DNA from: Calothrix sp. PCC 7103 | GTDB lineage: Bacteria > Cyanobacteriota > Cyanobacteriia > Cyanobacteriales > Nostocaceae | NCBI RefSeq assembly: GCF_000331305.1 | Contig: NZ_KB217478.1 | Location: 1,053,366-1,117,365, forward strand | DNA: 64,000 nucleotides | Reading direction: 5' to 3' | Part shown: one piece after another, positions 1-12,646 of the stretch | Layout of the letters: each line of letters opens with the position of its first letter | How positions within the stretch are numbered: the first letter of the stretch is position 1 | Position numbers and translations under genes: made by a program | Notes under the pieces: model-generated | Databases searched by the model: none | What the model was told of the DNA's origin: nothing | Seen by the model: the letters and a program-made list of their open reading frames with translations, nothing else

Positions 1-2
1 AT

Positions 3-995
3 ATGCAGACACTTTATGTTTCTCAGCAGAACTGCTACGTAGCGCTGCAAAAGGAATCATTAATTATCAAGCAGGGGGATATCATCTTGGGGGAGGTGCA
101 GTTACCTTTGCTTGAGCAAATTCTGATTTTTGGGCAGTCGCAATTAACAACACAAGCTATTCGTGCTTGTTTATGGCGAGATATTCCAATTGCTTATCTA
201 TCGCGGATGGGATATTGTTACGGTCGCATTTTACCTATTGCGCGCGGATATAGGCAATTATCACGTTACCAGCAGCAGTTATCTATAACTGAACAGTTGA
301 TAACTGCCCGTGCAATTATTCAAGGCAAGTTAAAAAATAGTCGCACTTTATTACGGCGCCAGCGTAAGCGACTAGAGTCAGCAAATTTAGAGACAGTATT
401 ACAAAGCTTAGATTACTTAGCTTCGCAAGCAAGTCAAGCAGATAACCGCGAAAGGTTGATGGGATTTGAAGGTGCTGGCGCCGCTCAATACTTCTCAGCT
501 TTTGGAGATTGTTTCACAAACTCTGACTTTGTATTTACTGCCCGTAGCAGGCGCCCGCCAGGAAATCCTGTGAACGCAATGTTAAGTTTTGGCTATCAAG
601 TTCTGTGGAATCACTTATTCGCCTTAATCGAATTACAAGGACTTGACCCCTATTATGCTTCACTCCACCAAGCACATGATGGACATGCCGCACTTGCTTC
701 TGATTTAATCGAAGAATTTCGGGCGCCTATTGTTGACTCATTAGTGTTGTGGTTAGTAAATAGTAGGGTTGTTGACGCAAGAGATGATTTTGACTTTCGT
801 GACGGTGGCTGTTATTTAAACGACACCGGAAGAAGAAAATATTTACAAGCATTTGTCCAGCGCATGTCAGAAGAAATACAAGACGACAGCGGAGAAAAGC
901 AACCAAGATGGGACATATTAATGCAACAAGTCAAAGCATACAAACAATTTGTCTACAACCCCAGCCACCAATATCAACCCTACCGAATCAGATAA
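3..995 (+). CDS. cas1: CRISPR integrase Cas1
   Basis: Cas1 is the integrase that, with Cas2, inserts new spacers at the leader end of the array. The 330-residue product has the usual Cas1 length and N-terminal beta-strand domain (it begins MQTLYVSQQ). The expected metal-site residues are visible: Glu156 in GFEGAGA, His222 in SLHQAH, and Asp234/Glu237 in SDLIEEFR. Because ATG lies only 2 bases from the window edge, an in-frame N-terminal fusion (for example a reverse transcriptase, seen in some type III loci) cannot be excluded, although the N-terminus looks like a normal Cas1 start. It is followed 97 bp later by cas2 and then by the array on the same strand, so this is the adaptation module of the type III-B locus downstream. 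Confidence 0.95.
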   Translation: MQTLYVSQQNCYVALQKESLIIKQGDIILGEVQLPLLEQILIFGQSQLTTQAIRACLWRDIPIAYLSRMGYCYGRILPIARGYRQLSRYQQQLSITEQLITARAIIQGKLKNSRTLLRRQRKRLESANLETVLQSLDYLASQASQADNRERLMGFEGAGAAQYFSAFGDCFTNSDFVFTARSRRPPGNPVNAMLSFGYQVLWNHLFALIELQGLDPYYASLHQAHDGHAALASDLIEEFRAPIVDSLVLWLVNSRVVDARDDFDFRDGGCYLNDTGRRKYLQAFVQRMSEEIQDDSGEKQPRWDILMQQVKAYKQFVYNPSHQYQPYRIR

Positions 996-1020
996 TTAAA
1001 AATTAGGAGTTAACCCTAAA

Positions 1021-1053
1021 TTGTCATTCTGAGCGTAGCGAAGAATCTCATCC
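1021..1053. repeat. REP-like dispersed palindrome between cas1 and cas2
   Basis: The segment reads GTCATTCTGAGCGTAGCGAA and then GAATCTC. It is the inverted orientation of the motif AGATTCTTCGCTGCGCTCAG that recurs in the 82-bp tandem repeats after the array and, in variant form, near 16.27, 23.86, 23.95, 25.79, 26.65 and 26.76 kb. The arms ATTCT and AGAAT can pair. Its spread through intergenic DNA on both strands marks it as a dispersed REP-like element and not a gene-specific operator. Confidence 0.7.
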
Positions 1054-1092
1054 GGCGCCTACAAAACAATAACCTACTCAGCACTCACTACT

Positions 1093-1374
1093 ATGTTCCT
1101 ATACGTTGTCGCATACGACCTTCCCTGCGACAAACGACGCAAAAAAGTCTCAGACCTACTCGAAGGATACGGATGTAGAGTTCAATACTCAGTATTTGAA
1201 TGCCAGCTAACCCCTGCAAAAATCAAAGAACTGCGTAAAAGGCTCAGTAAAGTTATAAAATTAGATGAGGACAGCGTGAGATTTTACCCATTATCCCAGC
1301 ACACATTAGGACAAGTCGAAATTATGGGCATTGGCCCTCCAGTCATTTCGCCACCTACTTCGACGATTATCTAA
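1093..1374 (+). CDS. cas2: CRISPR adaptation protein Cas2
   Basis: Cas2 is the small dimeric ferredoxin-fold partner that bridges two Cas1 dimers during spacer integration. The 93-residue product starts MFLYVVAYDLPCDKRRKKV, with the conserved Asp9 at the end of the first beta strand. It continues with the typical YGCRVQYSVFECQL segment and a basic helix (KELRKRLSKV). The tail after about residue 80 is rich in Pro, Ser and Thr and looks non-conserved. It lies between cas1 and the leader on the same strand. Its stop is about 185 bp before the first repeat, the usual place for the adaptation pair of a leader-proximal array. Confidence 0.93.
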   Translation: MFLYVVAYDLPCDKRRKKVSDLLEGYGCRVQYSVFECQLTPAKIKELRKRLSKVIKLDEDSVRFYPLSQHTLGQVEIMGIGPPVISPPTSTII

Positions 1375-1558
1375 ATAGTGCGAGTGGGTTAGCAATTCCC
1401 TCTAAATGCCGACTTTCTCGTTGAGGCCCTCGCCGCCTTGCTGTATAAGAGTTCCAAGAACTTTCATCATGATTTTTACCCATCTCTCGCGGAAAATTTC
1501 AGACCCCCTCGCAAACTGCCTCTGGGCGCCTTACACAGCAAGAGGTTAAAATGGAGGG
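1375..1558 (+). promoter_or_regulatory. CRISPR leader region
   Basis: This 184-bp non-coding stretch separates cas2 from the first repeat. It should hold the promoter for the pre-crRNA and the Cas1-Cas2 integration signals. The orientation is inferred from three facts: the repeats read toward GGAAAC (the crRNA 5' tag end) on the + strand, cas1-cas2 lie on this side, and the truncated terminal repeat is at the other end. I see no clear -10/-35 pair that I would defend. A 63-codon open frame that starts here and runs into the first repeat is not a gene. Confidence 0.7.
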
Positions 1559-4500
1559 GTCCCTACTCGTTAGGGAAATTAATTGATTGGAAACAACTAA
1601 AATTGTTGAGAATAAGCAGAAATCGCTAAGTCCCTACTCGTTAGGGAAATTAATTGATTGGAAACGCAAACCTAAAAACATGATTACTAGTTTTATATCT
1701 AGTCCCTACTCGTTAGGGAAATTAATTGATTGGAAACACCATTGCTTCGCGGTAAGACGTAGTGTGCGCCTCATCCAAGTCCCTACTCGTTAGGGAAATT
1801 AATTGATTGGAAACACAAGCAATTATTCTTTCTACAAAACTGCTGAAATAAAAGGTCCCTACTCGTTAGGGAAATTAATTGATTGGAAACTTGTCCCGTC
1901 TCCGTCAAAATCAAATTCAACGTTTGTATTGTGTCCCTACTCGTTAGGGAAATTAATTGATTGGAAACCTAACAAAAACATTGGGAGAAGAATAAGATTG
2001 TGCGAGTCCCTACTCGTTAGGGAAATTAATTGATTGGAAACAACTCAGGTGGGAGAGGCGAATGGTAAGATTTACCGTCCCTACTCGTTAGGGAAATTAA
2101 TTGATTGGAAACACTACCCGGTATTGTAATTTCTACTTTTTTACCCGCAATAGTCCCTACTCGTTAGGGAAATTAATTGATTGGAAACGATATGGAGGCA
2201 GCAGCCATCAACTGGCAGGAAAAGGGTCCCTACTCGTTAGGGAAATTAATTGATTGGAAACCGTCACAATATGAACCATAAGGATAGGCGCCTGTATTTT
2301 GTCCCTACTCGTTAGGGAAATTAATTGATTGGAAACTTTACGTTTTGGGAAGGGGACTTCGGCAAACATCCCTTGTCCCTACTCGTTAGGGAAATTAATT
2401 GATTGGAAACCTCGGCGTTTTTGTTCCACTCTGCTTTGATTCTTTGTTTGTCCCTACTCGTTAGGGAAATTAATTGATTGGAAACCTCTTTGCCTTCGTA
2501 TTGAATGCCAACTATCGTTCCTTCGTCCCTACTCGTTAGGGAAATTAATTGATTGGAAACACCTTGTATGGCAAGCAATTCGTTTCACACTTGCTAGGTC
2601 CCTACTCGTTAGGGAAATTAATTGATTGGAAACCTCAAATAACTTAGTTTTGAATAAAGCCTGAATTTGGCTGAGTCCCTACTCGTTAGGGAAATTAATT
2701 GATTGGAAACGGAACTTCGAGACGATGGTTACTTATTCCCAGCACAGGAAGTCCCTACTCGTTAGGGAAATTAATTGATTGGAAACTCAGGGACGACAAA
2801 ACACATAAATGTCATGACTGTTAACATGCAAGTCCCTACTCGTTAGGGAAATTAATTGATTGGAAACCTTAACCGTGTACAGTCACCCATCATTAACAAG
2901 TTACGTCAAGGTCCCTACTCGTTAGGGAAATTAATTGATTGGAAACAAAGTTTTTATTTCTTTACCTACAAAAGTAGAAATATGTCCCTACTCGTTAGGG
3001 AAATTAATTGATTGGAAACTAGCTTATCCACCTTGTCGCAAAGTATTTTACCGTAACGAGTTCTAGTCCCTACTCGTTAGGGAAATTAATTGATTGGAAA
3101 CATAATGATTTAGTGCTAACACGACCCCCAAATGGTGTCCCTACTCGTTAGGGAAATTAATTGATTGGAAACAAAATACAAAGACCAATATCCATTCGTC
3201 GTAATTCAGGTCCCTACTCGTTAGGGAAATTAATTGATTGGAAACCGCTTTATCTACACAGAATAATCAGAATGTAACTGAGTCCCTACTCGTTAGGGAA
3301 ATTAATTGATTGGAAACTGGTGCAAGTGGTGGTTCATCAAGCAATAATCCCCTAGTCCCTACTCGTTAGGGAAATTAATTGATTGGAAACAAGTTTCCTT
3401 GGAATATGCCTGAACACGGCGATAAGGTCCCTACTCGTTAGGGAAATTAATTGATTGGAAACAAATACTCAATACTTTTTGAGTAGTAGATTTGAATGTC
3501 CCTACTCGTTAGGGAAATTAATTGATTGGAAACACTGCATCTCTGTTTCAGAGAGTACCTCTCCTTTATCAGGAAGTCCCTACTCGTTAGGGAAATTAAT
3601 TGATTGGAAACTTGTAATATACTTTTTATAAGTAATACTTTCTTCTTTGTCCCTACTCGTTAGGGAAATTAATTGATTGGAAACCCCATATGGAATTCTA
3701 TGGGTGGTATAACAACAGTAGTCCCTACTCGTTAGGGAAATTAATTGATTGGAAACCAATACCAGTAAGTCTCATCCCATTCGCAAAAGTTGGGGTCCCT
3801 ACTCGTTAGGGAAATTAATTGATTGGAAACCTGTGATTCTAAAAAGCGCTTTCCATCAATCCATTGAGGGTCCCTACTCGTTAGGGAAATTAATTGATTG
3901 GAAACATAGAGTGTATACCTTTCGTGCTAAACCATTCCCTAGATGTCCCTACTCGTTAGGGAAATTAATTGATTGGAAACGCAGTACCATTTAAGTTTAA
4001 ACCTGTAGCTACTGAAGAAGTCCCTACTCGTTAGGGAAATTAATTGATTGGAAACATGCTTTTTTTGCTGCTATAACATCTTGAAATTTTAGTCCCTACT
4101 CGTTAGGGAAATTAATTGATTGGAAACATCTATCATTAAAGACTCACACACAATAGTTCAGTCCCTACTCGTTAGGGAAATTAATTGATTGGAAACTTAC
4201 ATACTTCCCTTCACGGTTCTTTTGGTTAGTTTCAGCGTCCCTACTCGTTAGGGAAATTAATTGATTGGAAACGTTTTTACCTATTGTAGAGCATATATTT
4301 TCATACTCTTTGTCCCTACTCGTTAGGGAAATTAATTGATTGGAAACTCGATTCACCCCTCGAATAGTTGGCGATGGTTCGTCAAGTCCCTACTCGTTAG
4401 GGAAATTAATTGATTGGAAACGCTCGATAATTTCCCAAACTTGTTTTTCGCTCCAAGTCCCTACTCGTTAGGGAAATTAATTGATTGGAAACTTTCCTAG

Positions 4501-6419
4501 CACTTGTAAATACACACGTCCAACGGCCGCTAGTCCCTACTCGTTAGGGAAATTAATTGATTGGAAACCGGCTGAAGTCGTAACTTCGCTATCGATCAAG
4601 CGTCCGTTACGTCCCTACTCGTTAGGGAAATTAATTGATTGGAAACTCTTAATGTTTGCAATCTTGCTAATGAATCTACAACCGTCCCTACTCGTTAGGG
4701 AAATTAATTGATTGGAAACATATGTTAGCAATGAAAACCAACAAACAGATTAAAGTCCCTACTCGTTAGGGAAATTAATTGATTGGAAACACATACATAA
4801 TGCGCGATCTCAGAATTTGTTTTTTGTCCCTACTCGTTAGGGAAATTAATTGATTGGAAACAAAAAGACCATATAATAATACTAGACCCTGAAGCCTTTC
4901 TCAGTCCCTACTCGTTAGGGAAATTAATTGATTGGAAACCCATGAGCATCTTGACCAGTCCAGCAGGCTTGGCGTTAGGAGTCCCTACTCGTTAGGGAAA
5001 TTAATTGATTGGAAACTCAAATACAGCAGTAGCAGCAGCCGACCCAATACCAGCAGATACACAGTCCCTACTCGTTAGGGAAATTAATTGATTGGAAACG
5101 CGCCATAAATGCCATGCTTGCTAGATGTGCCTCGATGTAGTAGTCCCTACTCGTTAGGGAAATTAATTGATTGGAAACTTTTACTTTCAATAAAATCAGA
5201 ATACATCGCTACATCCCGTCCCTACTCGTTAGGGAAATTAATTGATTGGAAACAAATCAAATGCCAGCATTCAAAAATAAACTGGAAGAGATTAAGTCCC
5301 TACTCGTTAGGGAAATTAATTGATTGGAAACAAAGAAAGAAGTAAACCAAACACAAAGCTTATGCTTGTCCCTACTCGTTAGGGAAATTAATTGATTGGA
5401 AACTTTTTTAGCTGTGTTGACAAAACTCAGGTCATAATCGAAGTCCCTACTCGTTAGGGAAATTAATTGATTGGAAACCTCGAGGCCATTGGCAAGATCG
5501 TCGCCGCCATTGTCGAGATGTCCCTACTCGTTAGGGAAATTAATTGATTGGAAACTTCATGAGGCGCCACTGTTACGGTGATAGATGTACGTCCCTACTC
5601 GTTAGGGAAATTAATTGATTGGAAACTCTTCTGTTTTGCAGTTAGGCATCCAGCTACTTGTACCGTCCCTACTCGTTAGGGAAATTAATTGATTGGAAAC
5701 TTATGACTGTAAAAGAGTGGAAAGCTAAAACATTTAGTCGTCCCTACTCGTTAGGGAAATTAATTGATTGGAAACGTCTGTGTCCCCACAATGGTTGAAA
5801 GGGGGGAGTCCCTACTCGTTAGGGAAATTAATTGATTGGAAACCTTTAGAGATTTGTATTTTTACTACAAAGAAATAAAGTCCCTACTCGTTAGGGAAAT
5901 TAATTGATTGGAAACAAACTTATGACTATGCTTAAGATCAGGAACACCAAATAGTCCCTACTCGTTAGGGAAATTAATTGATTGGAAACATAAGCTTCCA
6001 GTGTTCTCCTGGTTCATCAAGTAAAAGTCCCTACTCGTTAGGGAAATTAATTGATTGGAAACGGTATAAACATAGACAAATCGGAACAATTATTGTATCC
6101 TGGTCCCTACTCGTTAGGGAAATTAATTGATTGGAAACAGCAAAATTGAAGTTTAGATAAGTTGTTTACATCAATAGTCCCTACTCGTTAGGGAAATTAA
6201 TTGATTGGAAACATTATTAAGGCGTATACTCATCAGCATCTTCTCTACGTCCCTACTCGTTAGGGAAATTAATTGATTGGAAACACAGGACCCTCATCAA
6301 TCTGAGCTTGCATGAGAGGCATCATGTCCCTACTCGTTAGGGAAATTAATTGATTGGAAACTTGATACTATCAAATTCAAAGCTAGTGATTAACCCATCT
6401 CTAGTCCCTACTCGTTAGG
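1559..6419 (+). CRISPR. CRISPR array, 66 repeats of 36 bp, 65 spacers
   Basis: Reading the whole array gives 65 full 36-bp repeats (starts 1559, 1630, 1702, ... 6249, 6326) plus a final copy cut to 16 bp at 6404-6419. Start-to-start spacing is 68-83 bp, so spacers are 32-47 bp, the variable long class typical of type III. Each repeat starts with GTCCCTACTCGTTAGGG, which can form a 5-bp stem (CCCTA/TAGGG) with loop CTCGT. An AT-rich segment follows and the repeat ends GATTGGAAAC. The repeats I read appear identical, which fits an active or recently active array. The truncated copy is at the cmr-proximal end, so that is the trailer end and transcription runs from 1559 toward 6419. Two spacers (near 2287 and 5567) contain the GGCGCC palindrome common in this genome. 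Confidence 0.98.
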
Positions 6420-6449
6420 TACAATATTAAACATAGCTCCTATTATTTT

Positions 6450-6830
6450 GAACATCCCAATTTGGAAGAATCATGTCATGATTTACACAATGAAGTATCT
6501 AAAAAGCGTGAAGTGAAAAGAGATTCTTCGATGCGCTCAGAATGACAATTTACATTTTAGTAAAATTGGGATGTTCCCTATTGTAAAGCTTGAAGTTAAA
6601 AGAGATTCTTCGCTGCGCTCAGAATGACAATTTACATTTTAGTAAAATTGGGATGTTCCTTATTATAAAGCTTGAAGTTAAAAGAGATTCTTCGCTGCGC
6701 TCAGAATGACAATTTACATTTTAGTAAAATTGGGATGTTCCCTATTGTAAAGCTTGAAGTTAGAAGAAATTCTTCGCTGCGCTCAGAATGACAATTTACA
6801 TTTTGATAAAATTGGGATATCGCTATTATT
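6450..6830. repeat. Four tandem 82-bp units with REP-like core, next to the CRISPR trailer
   Basis: Exact 82-bp periodicity: the core AGATTCTTCG recurs at 6521, 6603, 6685 and (with a change) 6767. Units start at about 6503, 6585, 6667 and 6749. Each unit contains CGCTGCGCTCAGAATGACAA and AAAATTGGGATGTTCC. An inverted copy of the latter (GAACATCCCAATTT) lies at 6450-6463, so the block is bounded by opposite arms and could fold. No ORF runs through it. It is a local tandem expansion of the dispersed REP-like motif that also lies between cas1 and cas2. Confidence 0.85.
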
Positions 6831-7207
6831 TGTACAAATTAATTGGAGATGATAGATGTAAAATTCTGCTGGTAAGTCAGTTGGCAATCTGGATTTCAAG
6901 GCGCCTAACTGACTTTCTTGCTAGGCGCCATCTCAACAATCACTCGTTTAGGTAGCTCGTGTACTTGAGTAGCAGGTTATTGATTTGGGTGTGCTTCGGA
7001 GGGTAAAACCAGCCTGATACATTTTCTATTACTGATTGTCAATAGAAAAGAAAATATTCTCTTTCTAAAAGAGCGGGCTTTCTCAAACCTGTACCACAAG
7101 GTAAATCCAACAATTTAACACTCAAAGCCAAATATTAGCAAATACTGGCGCCTTCTAGAAAATATTTGCTACACTGCATTGCAGTCACGAAGTAAGGAAT
7201 ATAACTC
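6831..7207. promoter_or_regulatory. Intergenic region upstream of cmr operon, with inverted repeat
   Basis: This 377-bp gap has no credible ORF. It contains an imperfect 12-bp inverted repeat, AAGTCAGTTGGC at 6874-6885 against GCCTAACTGACTT at 6903-6915, that could form a hairpin. AAGGA, about 10 bases before the GTG of cmr2, is the likely ribosome binding site. The promoter of the cmr operon should lie here, but I cannot point to a convincing -10/-35 pair. Confidence 0.45.
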
Positions 7208-11349
<4,142 letters not shown>

Positions 11350-11369
11350 AGACGCGATATATCGCGTCT
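11350..11369. repeat. Perfect palindrome (GACGCG/CGCGTC family) within the cmr operon
   Basis: AGACGCGATATATCGCGTCT is a perfect 20-bp palindrome starting one base after the cmr3 stop and followed by CTAC. The same family occurs at 26983, 30211 (inside recJ) and, with longer or degenerate centres, 30443 and 31444. In this position it could stabilise or attenuate the mRNA between cmr3 and cmr4, but it is a mobile-type repeat and not specific to this operon. Confidence 0.85.
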
Positions 11370-11404
11370 CTACATAATATACACAATTTTGGATTTAAAA
11401 AATC

Positions 11405-12190
11405 ATGATGAACTCTATATACTTGTACTTGCTCTCACCATTACACACAGGTGGTACAACCCAAGAAGGTAATTTACTAGGAATTGCACGAGAATCACAT
11501 ACAAATTTACCTTATATTCCTTCTAGTACAGTTCGCGGTCGTTTGCGTGCTAATATCACAAATAAAGATATTAAGTATCGGCTGTTTGGAACTGATTTAA
11601 AAGATTCAGAGCAACTTGAGCAAGGAGATATTTGGATTGGTGATGCGTCAATTTTGTGGCTACCTGTACCTTCTTTAAGTCATAGCGTAATTTGGATTAG
11701 TTGTCCAATGTTGTTAAAACGTTGGTTGCGTTATCAAAATATCAATCCTCAACTTCCTACTGCCTATAGCTGTAATTTTACAGATGGGAAAAACCCAATT
11801 TATTTAAAAGATGCAATTATTCAGCATAATAAATTACAAAAATGGGAGGATTGGCGCCACTTTTTACCAAAAGGAATCTCAGAAAGCTTTGATATTGATA
11901 GAGTGCTGGTTTTACCTGACCAACACTGCAATACATTAATTCAAATGAGTTTGTGGCGCCAAGTCAAAATTAAATTGGACGAGCATAAATCGGTAGAAGG
12001 TGGTTTTCGTTACGAAGAAGCAATTCCACCTGACACTTTGATGTATTTAACTTGGGGAAATACTTCCCAAGCAAACGGCACTTCTAAACAGTCATCGGAA
12101 GATTTTGAACAGTTAATAGCTGCAAATGAAATTCTACAAATCGGTGGTCAAGAGAGTTTAGGACGTGGTTTTGTACAAATCATGAATTAG
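11405..12190 (+). CDS. cmr4: Cmr4-like RAMP backbone subunit lacking the catalytic Asp
   Basis: Cmr4 forms the repeated backbone of type III-B complexes and normally cuts target RNA every 6 nt with a loop aspartate. This 261-residue protein is identified by position (between cmr3 and cmr5) and by the pattern SPLHTGG...GIARESHTNLPYIPSSTVRGRLR at residues 11-48. A C-terminal glycine-rich motif (QIGGQESLGRGFVQI) ends the RAMP fold. Aligned by eye to Pyrococcus Cmr4, whose catalytic Asp26 lies in VVDQPIQRERH, the equivalent segment here is NLLGIARESH, with Leu24 in place of Asp and a loop one residue shorter. The nearest acidic residue is Glu21. It is shorter than usual Cmr4 proteins (about 300 residues). 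ATG at 11405 or 11408 may be used. The assignment is good; the loss of RNase activity is inferred. Confidence 0.82.
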   Translation: MMNSIYLYLLSPLHTGGTTQEGNLLGIARESHTNLPYIPSSTVRGRLRANITNKDIKYRLFGTDLKDSEQLEQGDIWIGDASILWLPVPSLSHSVIWISCPMLLKRWLRYQNINPQLPTAYSCNFTDGKNPIYLKDAIIQHNKLQKWEDWRHFLPKGISESFDIDRVLVLPDQHCNTLIQMSLWRQVKIKLDEHKSVEGGFRYEEAIPPDTLMYLTWGNTSQANGTSKQSSEDFEQLIAANEILQIGGQESLGRGFVQIMN

Positions 12191-12251
12191 ATTTTAGGTT
12201 ATTGACTAATTACTCGTATAACATATAAATTTCAAAATGGAGAGAAATAGC

Positions 12252-12641
12252 ATGACATTTGACCCCAGAACAATTACAACGCCTATTTACGAAGCATTAG
12301 ACAACTTACGCAATAAGAATGAGGGAAACAAAGAACTTCTTAAAGAACAGAAAAATCAAGCCGTTGAACTCTACACCTACTTAGCAACTTGGGGAATGAT
12401 GCGTCTCAAAGCTGAAGAAAAAGCATTGAGTCAAGAAGGTAAGAAGCAAGTTGTTAAAAAGTTCTTCGAGTGCTTAGGTAAACTATCAGGGATAGAAAAG
12501 TTAGCAGAAGACCAAGGATTAGTGGAACTGAAAAAGCTTGACGTAGAAGCTTACTTAGGTTTAACAGGATTGGGTTTAGCGTTGGCACAAGAATTCAGTT
12601 TTTGGGCTGCTGCTGTTTATTGGGATATTAAAGCGGAGTAA
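12252..12641 (+). CDS. cmr5: Cmr5 small helical subunit
   Basis: Cmr5 is the small alpha-helical (Cas11-type) subunit that lines the inner face of the complex along the crRNA-target duplex. The product is all-helical and rich in Lys and Glu. It ends LGLALAQEFSFWAAAVYWDIKAE, a recognisable small-subunit C-terminus. I chose ATG 12252 (129 residues) because GGAGAG lies 7 bases upstream of it. The in-frame ATG at 12237 (134 residues) would place that same Shine-Dalgarno sequence inside the gene. It is 5 bp from the next gene, consistent with operon expression. Confidence 0.88.
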   Translation: MTFDPRTITTPIYEALDNLRNKNEGNKELLKEQKNQAVELYTYLATWGMMRLKAEEKALSQEGKKQVVKKFFECLGKLSGIEKLAEDQGLVELKKLDVEAYLGLTGLGLALAQEFSFWAAAVYWDIKAE

Positions 12642-12646
12642 AATAT

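Noticed and set aside
1438-5345. Several + and - strand ORFs of 60-85 codons across the array (for example 1587-1793, 1803-2033, 2321-2578, 3749-3994, 5109-5345)
   Set aside because: They are translations of the CRISPR repeat (PYSLGKLIDWK or VSNQLISLTSRD repeated) and of spacers, with no ribosome binding sites.
5776-5807. Spacer with GTCCCCACAATGGTTGAAAG looked like a second type of CRISPR repeat
   Set aside because: It occurs once, has normal spacer length (32 bp) and no second copy nearby, so it is an ordinary spacer.
6831-7207. Possible small cas6 or regulator gene before cmr2
   Set aside because: All frames are interrupted by stops; nothing longer than a few tens of codons and no RAMP motif.
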